The notes under the pieces: generated by a model
The model's database searches: none
The model's input: the letters and a program-made list of their open reading frames with translations, nothing else
Told to the model about the DNA's origin: nothing
Part shown: positions 10,714 through 22,629 of the stretch, in pieces
How the letters are laid out: every line of letters begins with the position of its first letter
Position numbering within the stretch: position 1 is the stretch's first letter
Translations under genes and position numbers: made by a program
NCBI GenBank assembly: GCA_030271035.1
Contig: JAMBUN010000326.1
Span: 89,391-153,390 of the forward strand
Length of the DNA stretch: 64,000 nt
Direction: 5' to 3'
Source: Microascus cirrosus
Taxonomy: Eukaryota > Ascomycota > Sordariomycetes > Microascales > Microascaceae

Positions 10714-12065
10714 GACTGTCTCTCTGGTTCAAAGGGATACCAGTTTCATCAACCAAAGCATGACTACAAGGAAAATAACAGCGTGGGCTATACAGGTCGT
10801 TTTATCGGGACGAGGGCTCCCACCGACCTTGAGCTCCCAGCAGGCCCCAACCATTCATTATCACTTGGTGCAACCTCTGCAAAGTGGCCCCCAAACAAGC
10901 ACCAGGCTCGGGGCTTACACCAGAAAGAGAAAGCTTGATTCCATCGGTAACACGAATGTCTGATTTTAGACTATCCAATCATAACCATGCCGACTCAGGT
11001 GGAAATTGATCCGAGCTTGGGGCAGCATCAGCGTGCATTCCCTCGAGCGGGCTCTCGATTCAACACTGACGCTCCCTTCACGAGTCGCGAATCAGCGTTA
11101 ATGTGGCTTGCAAGCTGGAACCAATCACTTCTTCCACATCGGAATTGGCTGTTTCGCCCATGGCGGCATGATCTCACTCAGTTACCATTCCATAATTATC
11201 CCTTTCCAGTGTCTTGCTTGGCGGCGCCTTCTAGCTCCGAGCGCCCTCTGGACTCGCGTGAGTTTCATTAACGAACGAGCTATGCCTATGAAAAATTGTG
11301 AAAAGGAATGGGCGGGACTATTGAGCAGGATTCGGCCGATAGTGTCGGCCGAGCCCATGACCTTCGAGGCGATGCAGTCAGGCACCACCTCTCTAGTAGG
11401 AAGGCCAACATGATGATCGCCAAGGGCGCAAAGGCAAGCTATGCGGGCGCGTCCGCTCATGGCGCAGTAAACACCGAGGATGCCCAGAACGGCAGTATCA
11501 GGATCAGCCCTGCATACCGGCATGTTTATCTTTCAAACCCCTGATTGGCCGTTTCTCCCGTTCTCCCCGTCCGTAAAGCTGGGTTTAGGGGCGGCCCTCG
11601 GCCCCCATGCCCAAGGGTACCCACGGTGAGGCAGTGTCGCAGAGCTGCATCGGCCTGACAGCGCAAGCAACGTTCCAGCCTCCTCTTTCGCCCCCTGACA
11701 GCCGTACGTACACGCGCTTTAGGCTTGATTATCCAGCCTTTCAATTAACTGTCGGGAGTCTGCTATGGGTCTTTGGTGTATACGAATGGGACCTATGGCA
11801 GATGGTGCATATTCCCGCCCTCGCAGCAACCCGATGTGGGACTTGCAGCGCCCGTCCATTGTTGTCTTGTGCCAAAAAGAACACCACGCCCCATTAGGCT
11901 ACGATTTCACTATTTCAGAATCTCAGTTTCATACTCAACACCTACGAATACAGATCTCGCATATTCTTAACTGTAAGTCTCTATCCAGAGACACCCATGT
12001 TTACCTATCATATGCTCTCCAATCGTTTATCTCCCTCAATAGGATTTCCCTATATCTATTACTCT
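10714..12065. other. Intergenic, no gene seen
   Basis: Small open frames on both strands without recognisable domains. It separates the start of the collagen-like gene from the 3' end of the eight-exon secreted protein gene. Confidence 0.55.
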
Positions 12066-14704
12066 TTACGAGACATAAAAGTCGTACCGCAAGCAGCCTA
12101 CATCGACGACTCCACCGGCTCCTCCATTGTTGCCTAGACATGCAGACTGCGTTAGCTATCTGTAGCTTAATATTCCACACTCTCGTGTGGGGTGGGGGTA
12201 TTAGAGGTACCGCGTATTCGGTATGCCTGCACTTACACTTGTGGTAGTTCGAATTCATGATCGTCGCACAGCTGATGCTCTCGTCTCCTTCCACCGGGAA
12301 CTCAAGATTCTGCTCATCAACCAGATCACAGTTCTCGATCCAAGTAATCTTGTAGTTCTGGTACCAATCGCCGGCGACCCCGGGCGGGCTCCAGTAGAGC
12401 TCCTTGTCCCCGGGCTTCATTGTCTTGCCCTCGGCGACCAGCCTGCACCCGAGCGTAGACCAGGTGTCCTGTATGCCTGCGTGAACGTCTGAGTGGCTGT
12501 GTGGGTCGTGGCAGCGCCGCTCCCCGAGGGAGATCTCCGGCGGTGGATCAGTACCGATGATCTTCTCGACGTCCCAGGTGAACTTGGCGCAGCCGACGTC
12601 CACAGAAGCCTGCTTAAACATGCGGTCTCCTGCTGAGCCGTGGTTACTGCCGCCTATAGTAATGCCCTCGTTAGGATGTTTCTTATCATGGCATGGCCCC
12701 AAAGAAAAAAGGAGAAGGAGAGGACAGGGTGTGGAGCTTTTACAGGAGAAACTTACAATTGCTGCTGACAAGCTTCTGGTACGCATTTCTGCAAAGGTCC
12801 TCCTTATCCACAAGACAGTCACCGTCCTGCTTCTCATAGCCCAGGTGGAACCTATAGTCCGCGTAATTATCAATGTTCTCTGGAGGCGCTCTCTTGTTCA
12901 GGGCTCTGGCCCTCATCTTGCTAAGAATGGGGATCTTATTGCCGTAGATGTCGTAGGCTGTCGGCCCGTGCGAGCTGTCGAGGCTCCCCATGACCTCCTC
13001 GCAGAAGCCCTTGGACGTTTTGTCCAAGAAGAACTCGCTCGGGACGTTGGTGATATCAGCAGGGCACTCAGTGGTGGGCTCCTTGGGGTCCCCGTCGCCG
13101 ATGGCTTCGAGGGCGTCATCGATGATCTTTTGGGTGCCCTCGTTCTGAGTCGTGATTACCTCCTCGTATTCGGGGTTGCACAAGCAACCCTTGGACTCTC
13201 CCTATTTTACTTCGTGATAAGCAAGTGTTGTGTGGGCTCGGTAGGTAGATGGAGTCATGGAGGGTGGGGACTCACCTCTGAACAAGACCAGTCGACGACG
13301 CCCGTGGCTTCGGCGTCATCGTTCTTGACGCTCGTTGGCTTACATCCATCACCACATACGGGCTTAGAAGACTCCAGTTAGTCAATCAATTCTACCACAG
13401 GAAGAAAGAGTGGAAAGGGAAACTGAAGGCTCACCATTTGTCCAGTCGGCGTCGGGCAGCTGTCTGCCGTAGTAGTCGTGGTCTGATCCTCGTGTTTGGT
13501 CTTGGTAACCCTGTGGATACTCTCCTTCGGAATCTGCTGGGCATAGGCGAGCTCCTTCCCGTCTTTGAGCGTCCCCCACAGCCAAGCCAGGAACGAGCCA
13601 GCTGTGACGGTAGACGTTCCCCAAACTGCAGCAGCCGCCGCGGAATCCCCGCCCGAAAGCGCTGCCCCGATAGCCGCAGCCTCCTCCTCGGACGAGAAGA
13701 CGATAGACTCCAGCGTTCCCTCGCCCTCACCAGCCTCCTCACCGTTGAAGAAGCCAGAGTCATCATCCGAGAAGTATCCATCGTCACCTTCAAACCCCTC
13801 TCCTGGCGCATCTCCGTCGCCCTCCCAGCCAGGATCCTCTGACGGATCGTCGCTGCCATAACCAGAATCGACCTCGCTCCAAACCTGGTCCGTGAGGGGC
13901 TCCGCGAAGCTGCCCTGGAGTTCTTCGTCCGCGCCCACACGCTGCACGAAGTCTGCGAGGCCACAGGCGGGTCCGCCTTGGCGCTTGCGGTTGCGGTTGC
14001 GGAGGTTCCTGCGGCGCTTCTGGGCGCAGGGCGTGACCTCCTTGGCAATTGCCTCGAGCTTTGCCTTGACTGCAGGGCTGAGCAAGATGTCTAGGCCACC
14101 CGCCTCGTTCTTGTGTGCGGAGACGCCCTTGGTAATAGTCGCCACAGCGGTCTCGCCTCCCTGCGTCGCCGTGGTTGTGACAACGGCAAAATAGGAAGAG
14201 TCTTCCCCTATCCACTAGACGGTTGTGAGTACCAGGGTGTGCAATGCGTCAAGTCTATAGAGAAGTGGTGTATTACCGTTGTCGTTGAACCATCCAAGGA
14301 ATAATAATCTTGGTGGATTTCGATGTTGGCCGGTCTGTTATTCGAGCCAGTTAGTTGGTGCGAAAGCATCTCGGCAAGATCCCCACAGGATCCCAGATGA
14401 TTCAATACTTACGTGGGCTCTTCCGCTGGAGGATTGATGCCGATTTGTCCAGCCTCGGTAGGCACTATAGCAGCGACATGTATACTACAGCCACACTCTT
14501 AGCATACTGGGGTTTCTTGCACTGAAAGGATAGTCTCGTGTGGTCTTACTCAGGCTTTGGTAGAGCAGTCTCCTGAGCCTCCTGTCGAATGACGAGGTTG
14601 ACATTGTGGGTAGTCGTCACCGGCGGTTCCGGAGAATGGTAGAGAGCGGTTGCTGCGTGAGCCCACACGCCGCAACCGGCGAGGGACTTGATGTACCCCC
14701 TCAT
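12066..14704 (-). CDS. Secreted, multi-exon protein of unknown family with Cys-rich C-terminal half
   Basis: Eight exons on the minus strand (14550-14704, 14413-14484, 14277-14334, 13435-14214, 13276-13371, 12757-13201, 12237-12653, 12066-12133) join in frame to 696 residues. The start at 14704 gives a signal-peptide-like N-terminus. A Thr-rich segment follows, then a very basic stretch (QKRRRNLRNRNRKR, possible proprotein-convertase cleavage), an acidic Asp/Glu/Gly region, and Ala-rich plus Trp/Leu-rich hydrophobic patches. The C-terminal half is cysteine-rich: CGDGCKP, WSCSEGESKGCLC, and a GSNHGSAGD ... CAKFTWD block, ending after a small Gly-Gly-Ala exon. The exons are small and the reading frame is conserved at all seven junctions, so the gene looks functional. 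I do not recognise the family; the secreted, modular make-up suggests a cell-surface or secreted role. Read-through past the 12,237 donor gives a spurious longer frame. Confidence 0.8.
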
Positions 14705-15947
14705 TGTCGAGGTACGAAACAGAGCAAGTGAAACAGGCAACACAGGACAGTCGGGGAATACGTTAAAGAGGAAGATGCAGTCCAGTTTACGTTGGAAGTG
14801 TGGATATTGTGGGCTGAAGAGACAATTCTGGATCTATCAAGAGGTTATATGCGAGACAGGGCTGCTTGCGTATAAGTAGTCGACAGTGAGATAAATCGGA
14901 GGCCAGAACCGCCCTCTCAGGATGCACCCATGAATACTGCGTCAAGGGGTTTCCCATGAAGACCGGACGAATATTGATCCTTCTGGCGACATTGTACCTA
15001 CAAGTAGCATTGTTCAACTGTGTTTCTCCCTTTTTGACGGTTTGCGAGCCTATAGGATTCCGAGTTGAGAGAATATCGTTCGGCGTAAAACTGAGAATTC
15101 CGATTTAGCCCCCATAGGGACAATCCCTTCACCAACTTCGTGCTATAAGCAAATATTTATAGCAGCCTATGACTACAAGGCTAACTCGTAAATTTAAGCG
15201 CTGCGCATTTCCCCGCCAAGACGGGTATAAGCCTCAGAAGCCAAAGTGACAGACGCAGCCCAGTTTCTGTCTCACCTCAGACGGATGGTGTCGTTGCTCC
15301 TTGTATGTAACCTGGGGGGGAATCCAGCGGACCCCATCGCTGAATCGTAGGATTGATAGTGTGCAGGCGGCAAGCCGTGCAGCCTCGGAGAGGGCCGATC
15401 GGCCAGGGATCAGGATCTCTTTGTGGGGGCTGCGCCTGGCCCCTGCGTCCTGGGGTGAAACCCTGGTCAGCGACCCCAAAATATGGGGGGCATCCTAATT
15501 GGTTAGACTATCAAGCGAAGGCTGTCTCTGCCCCCAACGCTGCCGGAAGGATCGCAACACGAGGGATAGCACGCGCACCTTTATAAGCTCTGTTCTGTAT
15601 TTCGATGGTATGCTGACTTCTCTCTTGGCCGACTGCGCCGATTCAACGCCAGGTACCTGTAGGTATCACCATCAACTTCAGCGATGCTGAAGGATCGTGT
15701 CGCCAGTTCGGCCCCTAACTCTAGATAGGATCTTGCCCGTATAAATACATATACCCTTCCTACTATTCTTGATGAGCGCTTCACAGAAAACTCTCCCTCC
15801 AGGATTACAAGACAACAACAGTGATTTTATGCACGTTTGAACATACTTCATTACTTTAGATATTTTCGCCTACCTGCTTGTTGCAGTTTCTCAAATTACC
15901 GAATTTCCGCGCATGCCGGAGACCTACTGGGCCTCCCCTGCTGCCAA
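14705..15947. other. Divergent intergenic region, no gene seen
   Basis: Lies between the starts of two divergent secreted-protein genes. It holds TATAAATA at 15740-15747, about 200 bp before the start codon at 15948. No open frame here shows family features. Confidence 0.6.
15740..15747 (+). promoter_or_regulatory. TATA box of the metalloprotease gene
   Basis: TATAAATA, 201 bp before the start codon at 15948. Confidence 0.4.
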
Positions 15948-17471
15948 ATGCGTGTCTATCATATTCTCTTCCTTGCCCTGCAGGCTGCGGTCCTCATTGA
16001 GGCCGCAGACCCGCCGGAGTCGATCAAATGGACATTACACAAGTCATGCTGTAAGTTGGTAACACACAGGCGATACCCACCTGTGGAAACAAAATGCTTA
16101 CGCATATATAGACAGGAATAAAGAAGACACTGCAGATGACAATGAGCTCGCAGATGCAATGGTAAAAACTGTCGAAACCGTCAAAGCCTGGGCCAAGAGG
16201 GGTGCCGAAAAGCTCGATGACTCGATTAGCGCCAACCCTTTCAAGGGTCAGGCTACCAAGGACGCCATGAAACCTCTGATTGGATCAGACGGCTACAAGG
16301 ACAAGGCAAAGGACGTCGGAAGTATGTTCACTTCTTTCCCAACCACTATTCCGCAGCTAGACTGGTCAATGGCCAGATCTTGTACCTTTTAAAGTCTGCA
16401 CGGAGTAGATTGAGATGCTGCGAGCTAACCTCGGTGCTTCTTCTGCCTCATCCAGACAAGTTCAAGAGCCTTGCAAAACTCGATGGGCCCATTGGCAAGG
16501 GTGGGGACGACGGCGGAAAGTATGACCAGTCCAACGCCTGGAGGGACTTGGGCAACAACGATGCACATTGGTGGGACTTTGTAAGTGTTCATTCCTGGTT
16601 AGATCCAAATGCACGTATGCCGTGCACATCCCTAACCGTCGTGGTTCACGTTTCCGTAAGTTAGATGTCGCGAATATTTGGCTGACCTCAAGGCTTTTCC
16701 CCAAGCTCATCGTCTGCCGCCCGGAACTCACTACAGTCAAAGACTCCGTAGGCGTACTGGACGTACCGTACGACGTAATCCGGAGCTACAGACTTTTCCA
16801 AGGCCATGACCAGGAGAAGATGATCGACCAAGAGAACTCCATCGAGAAATGGGACCAGGTAACTGGCACAAAGATCCAAGCCATCACGTCGCGAGACCTC
16901 GAAAACCCTCCCGAGGGGGGCCGGGGAAGGATACCCGAGACGATCACTTTCCACCCGCTCTGGATCAAGTACCAGAGGGAAAAGAACTGGGAGGGCTGGA
17001 CCGAGGAGATGTTTAACAAGGTTACGGCTAGCAATGCCCTCGAGGCGTTCAAAGAAGCGAGCAAGGACAAGGCTGTCGACGCCCGTCCTGTTGATGGGCT
17101 GCTAGACTCATCCTTTGCGAGGAACATGTTCCATGAGGTATGTTAATCATTTGGAACCAAACCCCAACCTGGAGGCCACATGTCCATGCTCGATTAGGAT
17201 TCCTTAGTGTCTTTCCTTTTCTTACTTCCCTTTTTACTCCTTTCCTACTTTGGTCAACGCAACTAACAAAATGGCCTAGATGTTCCACTTGAGCGCGTTT
17301 GGAAGGATGATTGATGACCCGCAAGGTGCTTATCTCTGGGCCGAAAACGTCAAGCGCAAGAACCGACAGAACCCTGACTTGTTGGCAATCATCGCTGTGA
17401 TTATCGAACTCCTCAACAGGGAAGGTAAACAGTATAAGGTGTCGGAAGAGGGCGCGGTGTCTCTTCGGTAA
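15948..17471 (+). CDS. Secreted zinc metalloprotease-like protein (HExxH, aspzincin-like)
   Basis: Five exons (15948-16050, 16112-16321, 16456-16580, 16706-17137, 17280-17471) give 353 residues. The first 20 residues are a signal peptide (MRVYHILFLALQAAVLIEAA). The last intron falls inside the metal site: exon 4 ends ...NMFHE and exon 5 starts MFHLSAFG, so splicing builds HEMFH, a zinc-binding HExxH with the catalytic Glu. A Met-Ile-Asp-Asp ... Ala-Tyr-Leu-Trp segment follows 9-10 residues later, where aspzincins (M35 deuterolysin and relatives) carry the Asp ligand and GTxDxxYG. The final NxQNPDLLAII helix also fits that group. Length and layout match fungal secreted M35-like proteins, but overall similarity looks remote and cysteines are few, so the enzyme class is an inference. 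The exon 4 acceptor (CCCCAAG) is the least certain splice. Confidence 0.75.
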
Positions 17472-17946
17472 GGGTTCCACAGGCAGGACACGTTTCGATC
17501 GTCTGGTTAGGTGTCGCGTCGGTTTTAGGCAACGAGACGGTATAGTCTATATTTATACATGCCAATAGACTTGAGTGCCTAGCCCTGCCAGATATGAATT
17601 TGAGTGTACATCGTTCCAAGTTTGGAAGTTGTATTATAGGTAAAGTCCTCTATAGTGGGACAAATGAGTCGCAATCGTGGCACGGTGGCTACACTATCGA
17701 GTCCAGTAGTAAACGAAGGACATGAAAACGGCAGTATTATATAATATGTAACATCTGATCGACACGTCCCCGCATCCGGCTTCCGGGGACTGGAATCCCC
17801 ACACCGGCGAGTTCCGTCGGCAACTTTCAGTTCCAAATCCTGGCTCAACCCGCAACCCCGTTCTTCTTTCAACAAAAACCAAGCTACACCTTGCTATTAA
17901 ATAACGCACCTAATTCGAGCTGTGATTCTAACTGCTGCAGGCCATC
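17472..17946. other. Short intergenic region
   Basis: Holds the 3' end of the metalloprotease gene and the promoter of the amidohydrolase gene that follows on the same strand. No gene seen. Confidence 0.6.
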
Positions 17947-19615
17947 ATGTTCTCACGCCGAATAAGCAGTGCCTGGCTTGCTAGAGCCTTCCCGACGGCC
18001 CCTGTCGTCCCGGCCACACGAACATTCAGCAAGACCTCAGCCTGGGCGCAAAGCACCGCCGATATGCAGGAGCCAGATCTGAAAGCCCTGAAAGTCAACC
18101 AGGACAGGTTAATGGCCGACATTCATTCCACAGCCAAGTTCGGCACAGGCCAGAGATGGGGCACGTAGGTTTCCTCCCGAAGCAAATCTCAAATAGTAAA
18201 CACCAGCGATTACTGAGACGAAATCATAGACGGGATACAGAGACTGGAATGGCCCGTTTGTCCCTCACCGATGCAGACAAGGACGCCCGCGACTGGTTCG
18301 TCAGCACGACACAGTCTTTGGGGTGCACCGTTACCGTCGACCAGATGGGCAATATCTTTGCCGTTCGACGCGGTCACTCGTCGGACCTCGCGCCAATATT
18401 AGCAGGGTCACACCTTGACACCCAGCCAGCTGGAGGTCGATACGACGGCATTCTGGGCGTCACGGCCGGTATTGAGATGTTGAGGGTGCTGCAAGAGAAC
18501 CAGGTCGAAACCACTCATCCAGTGGGTGTGGTGAACTGGACAAAGTAAGTAAAGTCTTGACCGAACTGCCGACCGTGACGTAAGAGTAACAGTAAAAGTA
18601 ATTGACACACTATCCCCTCCCAGCGAAGAAGGAGCTCGCTTCCCCGTCACAATGCTCTCCTCCGGCGTCTGGGCCGGCGCCATCTCAACCGAGCGAGCAC
18701 ACGGCCTCTCAGAGGTGGGCACCATGGGCGCGACGGTAAAGTCGGAGTTGGAGAGGATCGGGTACCTTGGCTGCGTCCCTGCTAGCCACCTCTCGACGCC
18801 CATGGCCGCACACTTTGAACTGCACATAGAGCAGGGCCCCATCCTCGAGGCGAACAGCCAAAAGATCGGCGTCGTCTGCGGAGTGCAAGCTTACAAGTGG
18901 TTTACTATCGAGGTGCAAGGGAGAGGTACGTAGTTCCCTCTTCCACACCCGAGATTTTCATCCAGCGAACTCTTAGAGTGCTGACGAGCGGAATTCATGA
19001 TCAGGCGCTCACACCGGCACCACCCCTTACTCGGCCCGCAGCGACGCGCTCCTTGCTGCGGCCAATATGATCGTCCAGTCCAACACTGTTAGTGCCAGGC
19101 TTGGCGCCCTGGCCTCCACGGGGATACTTCAACTTGAGCCGGGCAGCACGAACACTATCCCCGACCGCGTGCGCTTCAGCCTCGACATCCGCGCGCCGTC
19201 CGACGCTACCGTCGAAGCTGTAGAGGCCCAGCTCAAGGAGGACTTCGAAACTATATCGCAGGGGAAGGGGCCGAGCGACCAACCTAAACTTACTGCTGCG
19301 TCTCTGCCTGTGAGTGTGAAATGGACGACTGATGCAGACTCGCCAGCCGTGCACTTTCATGAGGACTGCATCAACGCAGTCCAGACGTCCGCGGAGGCCA
19401 TCCTGGGCGGCGCTTCACTGTGTCGCGAGATGACTAGCGGTGCGGGCCACGACAGTGTGTACACGAATCGCAGGTGCCCCACGTCCATGATATTCGTGCC
19501 CAGCAGGAACGGGGTAAGCCACCACCCGGAAGAATGGACCAGCCCTGAGGACTGTGCTCTGGGGGCGGAAGTTCTGTGTCACAGTGTTGTTAGGTATGAC
19601 CGGTACGCTAGTTAA
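17947..19615 (+). CDS. M20-family N-carbamoyl-L-amino-acid / ureido amidohydrolase
   Basis: Four exons (17947-18164, 18230-18544, 18624-18925, 19005-19615) give 481 residues. The core is the M20 zinc amidohydrolase fold of beta-ureidopropionases, allantoate amidohydrolases and N-carbamoyl amino-acid hydrolases. Visible: AGSHLDTQPAGGRYDGILG (metal ligands His and Asp), WTNEEGARF (catalytic Glu pair, formed across intron 2), FELHIEQGP with a metal-binding His, the dimerisation-domain AHTGTTP, SGAGHDS and a terminal GVSHHPEE carrying the last His ligand. All catalytic residues are present. The first 35 residues are Arg/Ser/Ala-rich with no acidic residue, like a mitochondrial presequence. Such enzymes release ammonia and CO2 from carbamoylated amino acids or ureides. 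The Dal5-like permease 1.2 kb downstream, transcribed toward it, could supply the substrate. Confidence 0.9.
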
Positions 19616-19679
19616 GGGTATCTCTTAAGCAATCGCACATATGATCTATCGTCGCGAGGCTTCCGCCTCTATTCTCTGG

Positions 19680-20690
19680 GCAGACTCTATAGGGACTCCT
19701 CGATCATGGGAACACACTGATCTGCGATAGTCACCAACGGTATCTTCAATGGGAGCACCAAGCCTCTTGCTAAATTGGGGTTAGGTGGTTGCGACAAAGG
19801 AATATCCTGAAGAGCGCGCTATATTCTTGCTAAGGATATTGTCCTGACTAGGCCCAGAGATACCGAAAACACCACCATTTCCACCGTCAACATTCTTATT
19901 CAGGCTCTCAAAGCCATTCAACACCTGGTTGGCCATTTCTTCCCGCCATATGAACTCCCATCAGTCCCTGTGCTAGAGTTTCCAATGGTCATGGCTGTGC
20001 GAGCCATAACCGCCCTAGCACCAGGAAAAACAGAGTATGCGGAGCCAAAGCCGCCAAGGATACCCAGGGCCCGGCAAGGATGACCAGGACGTTCAGGTTT
20101 GAGTCATGTAGTCTTCTAAGTCGTCCTGAAGCTTGAAATCCTGGAGCGTCTCCTTGATAACAATCTCCGTAAGTCGTCGTGGAAGGGCTTCATAAAGGCG
20201 TGGAACTAGTGGAGCCAGTAGCATTGGAGGAACACAGTAGGCCCTACGATAGTATCCCTCATAATCCGCTATTTATCTACATGGTTAGCCCTGATATGCG
20301 ATACCCTCCGATAATTCATTCTATAATTAACACAGAAAACCCCCCTGCACGCGCTCTCCCGGGGGAAGCCCGCATTCGGTATCCCACTCGCACCAGTCCC
20401 ATTTGTGCGAGGCGTCGCCTTTGGTGTCGAAGATGCCCTGGTCCAAGTCCTGGACCGAGTCGTCCCAAACATGCAGGTTACGGTGCCAGACCAAGGCTTC
20501 CGAAAGAAGGTGAACGCCTTTGGCGCGAAAGGTCTAGGGCCTAGAGGGCGCCTGCTTTTCGTTCCTTGGGTGGTATGCCCACTCATAACTAGAATTCCAA
20601 AGCAGCGACCGTCCCCCTAGGACCTTCTCAGGGTTCTCTAGGGACCGCTCGTATATTACCCCAGCCATCCACGGCTGCGGCAATATTGGA
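19680..20690 (-). pseudogene. Decayed minus-strand gene of unknown family
   Basis: Two coding-like blocks on the minus strand. From about 20690 to 20340 a frame of about 120 codons reads with protein-like composition (WMAGVIYERSLENPEKVLGG, then WNSSYEWAYHPRNEKQ, later ALVWHRNLHVWDDSVQDLDQ) but is broken by one in-frame TAG near 20530. From about 19985 to 19800 a second open block of about 60 codons (WEFIWREEMANQVLNGFESL, then GISGPSQDNILSK) follows after frame changes. No intact start or end was found. The composition is unlike shadow frames, so I read this as a gene relic; the family is not recognised. Confidence 0.45.
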
Positions 20691-20781
20691 ATTTGACTGC
20701 TAGACCGTCATTTCCGCTAGTTAAACCCCAGATGGGACGTTCTAGACTGGCCTTAGATGGTATTCTACTCGTCCTACTAGT

Positions 20782-22629
20782 TTAGATGGTATACCTAAAC
20801 CCTCTCTGCAAGGCCCTAGCTTCCGCAACGCTCACGCCCTCTACCTGCGCCGTCTTCTCCAGCTTCGCAAGGTCGCTCTGCGTGAGCTCCACGTCCTCGC
20901 CCTCCATTCTCTCCAGCCTCTTATTCTCGCGAATCAACACGAGACGGAGGACCACCATCAACAGCCCCATAACTGCAACAAGCCCTACGCAGAGACCAAT
21001 GCCGGTGTAAAAGTAGGGCGTCTCCTTGTCCAGGTAGGTATAAGGCGTCCAAATACTAACTGAATTCCCCAGAGAGTTAATCAGCGCGTATGCAGCCGCC
21101 CTCTTCGCCGGCGGCCTCGTCACCACCCCCGCAATCCAGCTAAATAGTGTCCCATTAATGTTCATCAAAAACATCATAAAGAAGAACGTGAGATACTTCG
21201 GCCCAAATGCGTCAACAGTCATGAACATCACAAATCCGATGATTGCCACCACGAGGGGATACACGCAGAACCAGAAGCGGGTGGTAAAGCGGTCGCTGAT
21301 GATGCCGTGGACGTAGCTCCATATGGTAATGAAGATGTGAGGGGGGGCGACCAGGACGAGGGAGATAAAGTGACTGTGTCCGAGGGTAGCGGTTAGGGTG
21401 GGGAAATAGTAGCCGAAGCCTTGGGCGGCGGTGAGGCCCATGTATATGAGGACGAAGAGCCAGACTTTCAGATCCGTGACGCAGAGCTTGAGGCCATGGA
21501 GCTGGGATTTGAGGGTGCCGTCGTCGGCGTCAGCTTCGGCCGCTTCTAGGGCGAGGCGGCGATTCGCTATTCGTTTGCCATGTTAGCTTCCAGCTGGTCA
21601 TGTACGTTGTGCCGGGTAAGACCTACCAACATGCTTCATTTCGGGAGTCAGGGCCCGCCAGTTCTGTGGGAAGTCCGGGAGGAAGAGGGCCAGGGTGACG
21701 CCGGCCACGACGGTAACTACCCCTAATTAGAACGGGGATCTGGATGTGAAGAGACGAGAAATTGCACGTACTGGCTCCTTCAATAATATAGAGCCACCTC
21801 CAGGCAGAGATTCCACGAACACCCGCCAGACCGTCGAGAATTCCGGCGGCAATGAGGTTTCCGAAGGCGCCGGCTATCATGGCACCCGAGTAGAAAATAC
21901 TCATGCGCAGATTCATCTCTTTCTTCGTGTACCATTTCTGTAATCGTTTCATTAGATCGAGTCCATTTCCTCGATTGGTAGACAGAAGTTGATTAACCTA
22001 CCGAAAGGTAGAACAAGACACCCGGAAAGAATGGCGCCTCTGATGCGCCTGTTAGTATGTGTCACCCTGGTAATGTTGGTCTGGAGCCCAATACATACCA
22101 ACAAAGCCTAGGATGAACCGGCAAACGACTATTCCAGCAAAATTCTGGACTAGAGCAGTGAGGCCGGAAACTAGACCCCACGCAACGGTGAAAAAGCCGA
22201 GGTACCACGACGGCCGGCCAAACCAGTTGAGCATGAGGTTGGACGGAATCTGTCCCAGTATATAGCCCACGAAAAGAATTGACAATCCGGTCTGGTACTC
22301 GGTCAAGCTGAGATTTAGGTCATCCTCAAGCCCAGCGAGACGTGCGGACGCATAATTGTTTCTGCACTCAAGTAAGTCTCGAAAACGCGCACTAGCCTAG
22401 CAGTTTGGGGAGGTGGGAGATATTTTCACCTGTCGATCCAGTTGAGCAGGTAGATAACTAGGATCAGCGGAAGGATGATCCAATCAATCCGCTTGACAAG
22501 TTTCTTCTCGAGGATTTTCTCCTCGGGAGTGAGCTCTGCGATGCGGGATGCCTCGAGCTCCTCCTTGCCTCGGAGGTGGCGGTCCGTAATGGCCTCTCCC
22601 TCCTGCGTGGAGGGCTTAATATCATTCAT
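20782..22629 (-). CDS. MFS transporter, allantoate permease (Dal5)/ACS-like family
   Basis: Six exons on the minus strand (22430-22629, 22099-22361, 22002-22039, 21772-21937, 21627-21716, 20782-21566) give about 513 residues with twelve predicted membrane segments. Family marks: KRIDWIILPLILVIYLLNWIDRNNYASARLAGL at the first helix, GQIPSNLMLNW, RFILGFVEAPFFPG built across an intron, LSKWYTKKE, and RWLYIIEGAITVV. These are typical of the anion:cation symporter family that includes allantoate, nicotinate, biotin and pantothenate permeases. Acceptors at exons 3 and 5 were set so that GFVEAPFFPG and EGAITVV match the family. The substrate is probably a small carboxylate; the neighbouring M20 carbamoyl amidohydrolase makes a ureide or carbamoyl amino acid the best guess. 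Confidence 0.9.

Noticed and set aside
12001..12873. 290-codon minus-strand open frame as a complete gene
   Set aside because: It is exon 7 of the eight-exon secreted protein extended through introns on both sides; GTAAGT and TAG signals at its edges restore the better frame.
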